The position numbers were made by a program, and so were the translations under genes. 6,038 bases of DNA. It comes from DATAVK01 sp036267755. GTDB lineage: Bacteria > Actinomycetota > Actinomycetes > JAFAQI01. This document shows, one piece after another, positions 1 to 5,073 of this stretch; positions within the stretch are counted from its first letter, which is position 1; the number at the start of each line of letters is the position of its first letter. The notes below the pieces were generated by a model. It made no database searches and was not told the origin of the DNA. It was given only the letters and a program-made list of their open reading frames with translations. The stretch spans positions 1-6,038 of the forward strand of contig DATAVK010000049.1 in assembly GCA_036267755.1 (NCBI GenBank). The letters are read 5' to 3'.

Positions 1-157
1 CGCCGACGATGACGATGTCGACCTCGTCGTCGTCGTCGAAACGGCGCATGTCCTCGCGCAGCTGGTGGTTCGTTCGAGAGCCGTCGTTCGGAATCAGCCA
101 GGCGGAGTCGTTGCGGCTGCGAACCTCCGCGTCGCCGGCGACGAATCCGCGAGTCAC
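1..157 (-). CDS. FAD-dependent dehydrogenase, probably GMC family (N-terminal fragment)
   Basis: Only the first 52 codons are inside the window; the gene continues past base 1. It opens with GTG at 157-155, overlapping the stop of the upstream gene as GTGA, and has a GAGGA ribosome site 6 bases before the start. After a polar, charged leader of about 44 residues the frame reads EVDIVIVG (residues 45-52), which is the first beta strand of a Rossmann dinucleotide-binding fold cut off just before the expected GxGxxG. No signal peptide is visible. The assignment to the GMC/gluconate-dehydrogenase large subunit type rests mainly on context: the coupled upstream gene is a gluconate 2-dehydrogenase subunit 3-like protein, whose family partner is a GMC flavoprotein. 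The flavin fold start is seen; the substrate is unknown. Another FAD/NAD-binding oxidoreductase is possible. Confidence 0.78.
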   Translation of the reverse strand, partial: MTRGFVAGDAEVRSRNDSAWLIPNDGSRTNHQLREDMRRFDDDDEVDIVIVG

Positions 158-864
158 CGCGATTCCTCGCGCTCGACCAGGTTGGCGTGCTGCTGGCGAG
201 CGCGTTCCACCCGGCCCGCGAACGGCACCGGGTCGACGTCGTCGTGGTCGGCAACCTCCCAGCGTTCCCGACCCCCGACATGGCGCGCCTTGTACCCACG
301 GGGGTACGCCGGGCCGCCGAAGCCCATCTCGTTCCACGCCCACGGATGGGAGTAGAAGGCGGTGCACGCATAACGGGTCCACAGACTCCAGACGTGGGAC
401 GCGGACATGCCGTGCCAGGTGTCACCGTTGCCGGCGAGGTCCTGCACCCCATGGACGACCGTCGCCTGCTGCGACCCGGTGAGCTGGTGGAATGCTCGCC
501 CGTCGAACTCGGTCGCGTCCTCGTCGAGGTAGCGCAGCGTCTCACGCCACGCTTGCGAGTCCTCCGGCATGTCCTCGTAGTGCCAACCGTCGGTCTCACC
601 AATCGCCAGCCGGGAGTCGATGAGCGCCACAACGGGCACCTTCGGCTCGCCATCCTGACCGAGCAGCAGGTCGCACAACGGGCTGGCGATCGCATCCTCC
701 GCCATCGTGAAGAACGACAGGTCCGTGACAGGCGCCAGCCGCGCAAGCACGACACCCGCGGTCACGTCATCCCACCGGTGCGCCTCATCCAGGACGTCGT
801 ACCCCGGAAAGCGGCCCTTGCCTTGCGGGGTGACGGCGCGCTGGTCCGGGCTGCGGTACGGCAT
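154..864 (-). CDS. Gluconate 2-dehydrogenase subunit 3 family protein
   Basis: A 236-residue protein resembling the small (subunit 3) component of membrane-associated flavin dehydrogenases for gluconate, fructose or other polyols, where it assists the GMC flavoprotein subunit. The family-like region runs from about residue 50 (FFTMAEDAIASPLCDLLL) to 191. The most diagnostic block is FYSHPWAWNEMGFGG followed by PAYPRGY at residues 170-191. The known homologues often carry a Tat signal peptide; none is seen here, as the N-terminus (MPYRSPDQRA) is polar. The start chosen is the ATG at 864-862, which overlaps the TGA of the preceding membrane-protein gene by one base (TGATG). The same frame stays open for 100 more codons upstream, but that stretch is arginine-rich shadow translation of the neighbour. 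The Shine-Dalgarno match is weak, consistent with translation by coupling. The stop overlaps the next gene's GTG by four bases. Confidence 0.85.
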   Translation of the reverse strand: MPYRSPDQRAVTPQGKGRFPGYDVLDEAHRWDDVTAGVVLARLAPVTDLSFFTMAEDAIASPLCDLLLGQDGEPKVPVVALIDSRLAIGETDGWHYEDMPEDSQAWRETLRYLDEDATEFDGRAFHQLTGSQQATVVHGVQDLAGNGDTWHGMSASHVWSLWTRYACTAFYSHPWAWNEMGFGGPAYPRGYKARHVGGRERWEVADHDDVDPVPFAGRVERARQQHANLVEREESR

Positions 865-1358
865 CAGGCCGGCGCCACAGGGTCGCCCTCGCGACGCAGC
901 ACCGCGGCGAGCAGCCCCATCCCGCCGACGAGCGCGGCGAGCAACGGCGCGAACAGCGGAGGCCCCATCTCGAGGTTGTACGCCGCGAGCTTCCAGCCAC
1001 CGGGCTTCTGCGCGATGCCACGAGCGTGCAAGTAGGTCCCCTGCAGTCCGTTCGCGACGACGACGGCAGCGGCGACCGGAAGCACCGTCTTGGCCGCCTT
1101 CCGGGAGAACACTGCCGCGATACCGGTCGGCACCAGGGTGGGCATGATGACGATCGGCCACCACATCATCCGGTTCCCGAAGCTCGCCGAGTCGTGCGAC
1201 GTGTAGATCTCGGCGGTCGTGATGACCGCGCCGGCAGCGGTCAACGCCGCGAGGGAGCGCTCGAACCGACCGGTCCGCACGTCACGGAGCAGCCGGTCGA
1301 TGCCGATCACACTGGAGTCGGCCGGCGAGTGCCGGGTGAGCGTGGCGAGTGCGCTCAC
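864..1358 (-). CDS. Four-helix conserved membrane protein of unknown function
   Basis: A 164-residue integral membrane protein. Hydrophobic segments lie at about residues 35-51, 66-84, 91-110 and 133-153, with a soluble N-terminal tail of about 30 residues that is rich in arginine towards its end and a short basic C-terminus. Between the helices are polar motifs that look conserved rather than random: IYTSHDSASFGNRMMW (51-66), TYLHARGIAQKPGGW (108-122), and NLEMGPPLFAPLL (128-140). Histidines 54 and 111 sit at the edges of helices. I do not recognise a named family. The GTG start (1358-1356) overlaps the TGA of the PoxB-like gene as GTGA; a stop codon lies in frame two codons upstream, so no longer start exists, and AAGGA lies 9 bases before it. 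Its place between two redox enzymes suggests a membrane anchor or electron-transfer partner; that role is inference. Confidence 0.85.
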   Translation of the reverse strand: MSALATLTRHSPADSSVIGIDRLLRDVRTGRFERSLAALTAAGAVITTAEIYTSHDSASFGNRMMWWPIVIMPTLVPTGIAAVFSRKAAKTVLPVAAAVVVANGLQGTYLHARGIAQKPGGWKLAAYNLEMGPPLFAPLLAALVGGMGLLAAVLRREGDPVAPA

Positions 1359-3154
1359 TGGTCATCGTCCTTGGTGCCGGGAAGGTACTGCTGCACCTTC
1401 TGTTTGATGCCTTGCTTCACGAACCCCCACCGGTCCTCGTCGCCGTGGAGCACCGCGAGCCCGGCCGACTTGGCCTGCGCGAAGGTGGCGTGCGGCGGGA
1501 TCGGCGGGACGTCGGGGTCGCATCGGATGTCGAGCACCGTCGGGTGGTCGGCCGCGAGCGCGGTCTCCCACGCGGGTCCGACGTCGTCGGGTTTCTCGAC
1601 GTTGATGCCGCCGAGGCCGAGGCTGCGCGCGAACGCGGCGTAGTCGATGTCCGGCAGCGTCTGGGAGGCGGCGAACTTCGGGGACTCCTCCATCGCCCGC
1701 ATCTCCCATGTCACCTGGTTCAGGTCGTCGTTGTGCAGGATCGCCACGACCAGCCGCGGGTCGGCCCACTGTTCCCAGTAGTGCTTGATCGTGATCAGCT
1801 CGGCGAGACCGTTCATCTGCATCGCGCCGTCCCCGACCAAGGCGATGCTCGGTCGGTCGGGATGCGCCCACTTGGCGCCGATGGCGTAGGGGACACCGGG
1901 TCCCATCGTGGCGAGCGTTCCCGACAGCGACCCGCGAACCTGGCCGCGGATCTTGAGGTGACGGGCGTACCAGTTCGCGGACGACCCGGAGTCGGAGGCC
2001 ACGATGGCGTTCTCGGGGAGCCGCAGCGACAGCTCGTGGACGATCAGCATCGGGTTGATCGGGTCGGCGCTCGTCATCGCCCGGCGTTCCGCGGTCTCCC
2101 ACCAGTCCGCGACGTTGCCCTCGATCTCCTCGCGCCACGACCGGTCGGCCTTGCGGGTCAGCAGCGGCAGCAGGGACGACAGCGTGGCCTTGGCGTCACC
2201 GACGAGGTTGATGTCGTACGGGTAGCGCATCCCGATCCATTTGCCGTCCCGGTCGATCTGCACGGCCCTCGCCTGGTCGAGCTCGGGCAGGAACTGGGTG
2301 TAGGGGAAGTTCGAGCCGACGGTCAGGAGGGTGTCGCAGTCGCGCATCATCAGGTAGCTCGCCGTCGTACCGAGCAGGCCGATCGACCCGGTGACGAACG
2401 GCAGCTCGTCGGACAGCACGTCCTTGCCGAGCAGCGCCTTCGCGACCCCGGCGCCGAGTGTGTCCGCGACGGCCACGACCTCGCCGGCGGCCTCACGGGC
2501 GCCCTGTCCGATGAGGATGGCGACCTTCTCACCGGCATTGAGCAGGTCCGCCGCCGCCCGGACGCCAGCCGGATCCGCGGTCGGGACCGCCGGCACCAGG
2601 CCCAGGCTCGACGGCACCTGCTTGAACACATGCCCGGGCGGCTCGTACGGCAACTCGAACACGTCCGAGGGGAAGATCAGGCAGGTGGGTGCGTGCTCGG
2701 AGGCCGCGACCCGGATCGCGCGGTCGAGCAGGTTCGGAAGCTGCTCGGGCACGGTGCACATCTGCACGTAGTCGCTGCACACGTCCTTGAACAGGCTCAG
2801 CAGGTCCACCTCCTGCTGGTAGGAGCCCCCCATCGCGCTGCGCTCGGTCTGCCCGACGATCGCGACAACGGGCACGTGGTCGAGCTTCGCGTCGTACAGA
2901 CCGTTGAGCAGGTGGATCGCACCCGGCCCGCTGGTCGCCGCACACACCCCGACCTTGCCCGAAAACTTCGCGAAACCCACCGCCTCGAACGCCGACATCT
3001 CCTCGTGCCGCGACTGGACGAACTGCGGCCTGTTCTCCGCCCGCCCCCACGCCGCCAGCAACCCGTTGATGCCATCGCCGGGATAGGCGAAAACCTGGCC
3101 GACATCCCAGTCGCGCAGTCGTTCCAGCAGATAGTCAGCAACGGTGGTGCTCAA
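1355..3154 (-). CDS. Thiamine-diphosphate-dependent enzyme, pyruvate dehydrogenase (quinone)/PoxB-like
   Basis: A 599-residue three-domain ThDP enzyme. The N-terminal Pyr domain (about 1-170) contains RHEE with the expected catalytic Glu51 and the TSGPGAIHLLNGLYDAK stretch (74-90). The central domain (about 190-335) has TGSIGLLG and VGSNFPYTQFLP (279-290), closely resembling the matching part of E. coli PoxB as I remember it. The C-terminal PP domain (about 365-550) has the metal/ThDP motif GDG at 441-443 with the Asn-Asp partner at 475-476. PoxB-type enzymes decarboxylate pyruvate to acetate and CO2, passing electrons through FAD to quinone at the membrane. The tail from 575 to 591 could form an amphipathic helix, in the position of PoxB's membrane-binding tail. 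Acetolactate synthase or another 2-keto-acid decarboxylase cannot be excluded, so substrate is open. Translation starts at TTG (3154-3152), supported by GAGGAG seven bases upstream. Confidence 0.93.
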   Translation of the reverse strand: MSTTVADYLLERLRDWDVGQVFAYPGDGINGLLAAWGRAENRPQFVQSRHEEMSAFEAVGFAKFSGKVGVCAATSGPGAIHLLNGLYDAKLDHVPVVAIVGQTERSAMGGSYQQEVDLLSLFKDVCSDYVQMCTVPEQLPNLLDRAIRVAASEHAPTCLIFPSDVFELPYEPPGHVFKQVPSSLGLVPAVPTADPAGVRAAADLLNAGEKVAILIGQGAREAAGEVVAVADTLGAGVAKALLGKDVLSDELPFVTGSIGLLGTTASYLMMRDCDTLLTVGSNFPYTQFLPELDQARAVQIDRDGKWIGMRYPYDINLVGDAKATLSSLLPLLTRKADRSWREEIEGNVADWWETAERRAMTSADPINPMLIVHELSLRLPENAIVASDSGSSANWYARHLKIRGQVRGSLSGTLATMGPGVPYAIGAKWAHPDRPSIALVGDGAMQMNGLAELITIKHYWEQWADPRLVVAILHNDDLNQVTWEMRAMEESPKFAASQTLPDIDYAAFARSLGLGGINVEKPDDVGPAWETALAADHPTVLDIRCDPDVPPIPPHATFAQAKSAGLAVLHGDEDRWGFVKQGIKQKVQQYLPGTKDDDQ

Positions 3155-3161
3155 CGGGGTG

Positions 3162-3167
3162 CTCCTC
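3162..3167 (-). promoter_or_regulatory. Ribosome binding site fixing a TTG start
   Basis: GAGGAG on the minus strand lies seven bases before the TTG at 3154-3152. This is a near-perfect Shine-Dalgarno sequence at good spacing, so the rare TTG is the likely true start of the PoxB-like enzyme. The site lies in the 33-base gap after the stop of the small Cys/His protein. Confidence 0.75.
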
Positions 3168-3187
3168 GCGGTCGCGGTTCGGATGGG

Positions 3188-3430
3188 TCAGTGGCTGGAT
3201 GGCGCGTGATGACCAGGGACGTGCAAGGCGTGCTCAAATCGGTCATGCCGGCAGTGCCAGCATCGGGTGCTCTGCGACGTTGGGTTCGCCTTCAGGTGGC
3301 CGCAGCCGGGGTAGCGCGGCTTCGAGCTCATCGTGAACAGGTTCATCACGCCGATCCACTCCATGTACGCGGTGACCGCGAGCAGAGCGACGGCGAGAAC
3401 GATGATGACGGCGATCAGGAACGGGTCCAT
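3188..3430 (-). CDS. Small single-helix membrane protein with a Cys/His cluster
   Basis: An 80-residue protein of no recognised family. Residues 4-22 form one strongly hydrophobic helix (FLIAVIIVLAVALLAV and following), then a short linker leads to a cytoplasmic or extracytoplasmic tail holding Cys43, His45, Cys57, Cys60, His62 and His67, arranged as CxH, 11 residues, then CxxCxH. The spacing resembles a small zinc ribbon, though heme or other metal binding is possible. The tail ends in a His-rich run (HVPGHHAPSSH). The ATG at 3430-3428 is chosen over an in-frame start nine codons upstream because GAGGAGG sits seven bases before it. The gene is first in the leftward group and ends 33 bases before the TTG of the ThDP enzyme, so co-transcription is likely. 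Function is unknown. Confidence 0.75.
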   Translation of the reverse strand: MDPFLIAVIIVLAVALLAVTAYMEWIGVMNLFTMSSKPRYPGCGHLKANPTSQSTRCWHCRHDRFEHALHVPGHHAPSSH

Positions 3431-3469
3431 TCGACGGCCTCCTCGACACAGGTACAAGATCTGGGACGT

Positions 3470-3482
3470 ATCGGGTCCCGAT
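3470..3482. promoter_or_regulatory. Perfect inverted repeat, candidate operator
   Basis: ATCGGG-T-CCCGAT is a perfect palindrome with 6-base arms and a 1-base centre. It lies 40 bases upstream of the leftward ATG and about 25 bases upstream of the GGGTAA hexamer facing right. An overlapping pair GGGAC/GTCCC (3463-3479) shares its right arm. A dimeric repressor or activator could bind here and control both directions. There is no T-run after it, and it is far from any stop codon, so a terminator is unlikely. The binding protein is not known. Confidence 0.4.
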
Positions 3483-3489
3483 GGATTCC

Positions 3490-3512
3490 GTTTCCGGTGC
3501 CGGTTCGGGTAA
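3490..3512 (+). promoter_or_regulatory. Weak SigB/SigF-type promoter match
   Basis: GTTT at 3490-3493 and GGGTAA at 3507-3512 resemble the GTTT / GGGTA elements of actinobacterial general-stress sigma factors (SigF in mycobacteria, SigB in Streptomyces). The 13-base spacer is one or more bases shorter than usual. If real, transcription would start near 3519, giving a leader of about 105 bases before the ATG at 3626. Confidence 0.25.
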
Positions 3513-3625
3513 ACATCGGTTCAAGACCATCGCGGTTCGAGTGTTTTTCTCGTTCCGTGGCGAGCAGGACCGCCATGACGGTGGCGTTCGCCCCCGCGGC
3601 TTCGTCAAGGTGTGAGGTGGTCACG

Positions 3626-3988
3626 ATGAGTCTCCGTGCGACATACGGGTCGGCCCGGCGAGTCGGGTGGATGCGAGTGGCGTGGGGTGTGCTGTGCGTC
3701 GTCGCCCCGGAGAGGGTCGTCGGCGTCTTCGCTGATGCCCGACCGGACCGGCCGAGCGTCACGGTGACCCGGATCCTCGGTGGCCGCCACGTCGCTCAAG
3801 GCGTGCTGTCCGGGTTGGTGCCGTCCCGGTTCGTGCTGGGCGTCGGCGGCGCTATCGACGTGGCCCACGCGGCGAGCATGGCGGCGCTTGGTGCCCTCGA
3901 CCGTGACCGGCGCCGTCTCGCGTGGATCGACGCCGCCATCGCGGGCACGTGGGGGGCCGCGAGCCTCGGCGACCGGCCGCGCCGCTAG
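3626..3988 (+). CDS. Small membrane protein of unknown function
   Basis: A 120-residue, moderately hydrophobic protein. Probable membrane segments lie at about residues 15-36, 56-75, 78-91 and 99-114, separated by short basic or acidic loops (ARPDRP, DRDRRR). The block RILGGRHVAQGVLSG (49-63) resembles a motif I have seen in unnamed actinobacterial membrane proteins; I know no function. The ATG at 3626 is preceded by GAGGTGG five bases upstream. An in-frame ATG at 3575 with AGGA five bases before it could add 17 residues, but the added segment is not membrane-like and includes the translated ribosome site. The same frame is open leftward for more than 2 kb, but that is antisense to the ThDP gene and not coding. 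It is the first rightward gene, 83 bases before the SDR. Confidence 0.75.
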   Translation: MSLRATYGSARRVGWMRVAWGVLCVVAPERVVGVFADARPDRPSVTVTRILGGRHVAQGVLSGLVPSRFVLGVGGAIDVAHAASMAALGALDRDRRRLAWIDAAIAGTWGAASLGDRPRR

Positions 3989-4071
3989 GCGCCCGGGGCT
4001 AGCCGTTCACTCTCGGCGGCACCACAGACGTCAGTCGTGATCGTTGTCTGTCATCGGATGGAGTGCAGCAC
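3989..4071. other. Short intergenic gap before the SDR gene
   Basis: These 83 bases hold no clear promoter and no good terminator. A weak 5-base stem (GCTAG/CTAGC, 3984-4003) overlaps the upstream stop but has internal mismatches and no following T-run. GGAG at 4060-4063 serves as the likely ribosome site for the SDR ATG at 4072, eight bases away. Read-through from the small membrane gene is therefore possible. Confidence 0.4.
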
Positions 4072-5073
4072 ATGGATAGTCGCAAGGTAGTGGTGGTCTC
4101 TGGCGGAAGCGCGGGTGTGGGCCGGGCGGTGGTGAGGGAGTTCGCGGCGCACGGGTACGACGTCGCGGTCCTCGCCCGCGGCCAGGCTGGTGTGGACGGT
4201 GCCGTCGCGGATGTGGAAGCGGCCGGCGGCCGTGGGCTCGGACTGGTCGCGGACGTGGCTGACCCGGACGCGGTCGAGGCGGCCGCCGACACGGTCGAGG
4301 CCGAGCTCGGGCAGATCGACGTGTGGGTGAACGTCGCGTTCGTCGGGGCGTTGCGGTTCTTCTGGGACACCGACCCTGCGGTGTACCGGCGGATCACCGA
4401 CGTGACGTACTTCGGGCAGGTGAACGGCACCCGGGTGGCGTTGTCGAGGATGCGGCCCCGGGACCGGGGTGTGATCGTGCAGGTCGGGTCGGCGCTAGGG
4501 TTCCGCGGCATCCCGCTGCAGGCGGCGTACTGCGGCGCGAAGCACGCCGTGAAGGGTTTCACCGAGTCGGTCGTCACCGAGCTGAAGCACGAGGGCAGCC
4601 AGGTGCGGGTCGCGATGGTGGAGCTGCCCGGGATGAACACGCCGCAGTTTGACTGGAACGACAACGGTTTCGACGACCACCCGATGCCGGTCCCGCCGAT
4701 CTTCCAGCCGGAACCAGCCGCCCGCGCGGTCCGGTTCGTCGCCGAGCACCGCCGCCGCAACATCTGGGTCGGGCTGCCCACGGCGTACACGATCCTGGGC
4801 AACCGGGTTGCGCCCTGGTTCCTCGACTGGTACCTCGGGAAGACCGGCGTGAACGGTCAGCTGTCCCCGAAAGACGCGCTACGGCTCGGGTCGAACGTGT
4901 TCGACCCGAAGGACAACGACACCGACCAGGGACCGCACGGCGCGTTCGACGACCAGGCCCACCCGCATGACCCGTGGTCGTGGACGTCGATGCACCGGGT
5001 GCCGCTGCTCGGAGCCGGCGCCGCGCTCGCGGCAACCGTCACCGCGCTTCGGCGGAAAGCCAACGCCGCCTGA
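4072..5073 (+). CDS. SDR family oxidoreductase with C-terminal extension
   Basis: A 333-residue short-chain dehydrogenase/reductase, longer than the usual 250. The cofactor site SGGSAGVG is at residues 10-17, a D at 61 begins the adenine-ring DVAD motif, and the catalytic Ser140, Tyr153 and Lys157 (YCGAK) are all present. Two positions differ from the classical pattern: the NNAG motif reads NVAF (87-90), and the usual active-site Asn of helix 4 appears to be Thr112 in VTYFGQV. An Arg36 after the second beta strand hints at NADP preference. Residues from about 240 onward form an extension with a polar, Asp/His-rich part (280-302) and a hydrophobic end (VPLLGAGAALAATVTAL, 310-326) that could anchor it to the membrane. 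ATG 4072 is preferred over in-frame GTG 4063 because of GGAG spacing. The stop overlaps the GH15 start by one base. Substrate is unknown. Confidence 0.94.
   Translation: MDSRKVVVVSGGSAGVGRAVVREFAAHGYDVAVLARGQAGVDGAVADVEAAGGRGLGLVADVADPDAVEAAADTVEAELGQIDVWVNVAFVGALRFFWDTDPAVYRRITDVTYFGQVNGTRVALSRMRPRDRGVIVQVGSALGFRGIPLQAAYCGAKHAVKGFTESVVTELKHEGSQVRVAMVELPGMNTPQFDWNDNGFDDHPMPVPPIFQPEPAARAVRFVAEHRRRNIWVGLPTAYTILGNRVAPWFLDWYLGKTGVNGQLSPKDALRLGSNVFDPKDNDTDQGPHGAFDDQAHPHDPWSWTSMHRVPLLGAGAALAATVTALRRKANAA

Larger units (their letters stand above)
3431..3625. promoter_or_regulatory. Divergent intergenic control region
   Basis: This 195-base gap separates the starts of the leftward and rightward genes and should hold promoters for both. 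It is a little less GC-rich than the genes and includes a T-run (GTGTTTTTCTCG, about 3541-3552). It contains a perfect inverted repeat at 3470-3482 and a GGGTAA hexamer at 3507-3512, each listed separately. I see no convincing vegetative -35/-10 pair on either strand. Confidence 0.6.

Noticed and set aside
4..40. A CGTCGTCGT simple repeat near the left edge.
   Set aside because: It encodes an Asp-rich run (DDDDEVD) just before the Rossmann strand of the flavoprotein, and needs no separate explanation.
187..1035. A plus-strand open frame of 282 codons opposite the subunit 3-like gene.
   Set aside because: Composition is that of an antisense shadow and it spans the boundary of two coupled genes on the other strand.
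865..1164. An upstream extension of the subunit 3-like gene by 100 codons.
   Set aside because: The extra segment is Arg/Gly/Ala-rich shadow sequence lying over the membrane-protein gene, and the ATG at 864 forms a neat stop/start overlap.
1349..3625. A very long plus-strand open frame antisense to the ThDP enzyme gene, running into the small membrane gene.
   Set aside because: Its translation is Arg/His/Val-rich with no fold signature, and the opposite strand encodes a clear ThDP enzyme. High-GC codon bias keeps antisense frames open. Only the end, from 3626, looks like a real gene.
3984..4003. A possible rho-independent terminator after the small membrane gene.
   Set aside because: The stem has only five outer pairs, GG mismatches inside, and no T-run.
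3999..4802. A minus-strand open frame of 267 codons opposite the SDR.
   Set aside because: It is rich in Ser, Thr, Pro and Ala without motifs, and lies opposite a gene with a complete SDR active site.
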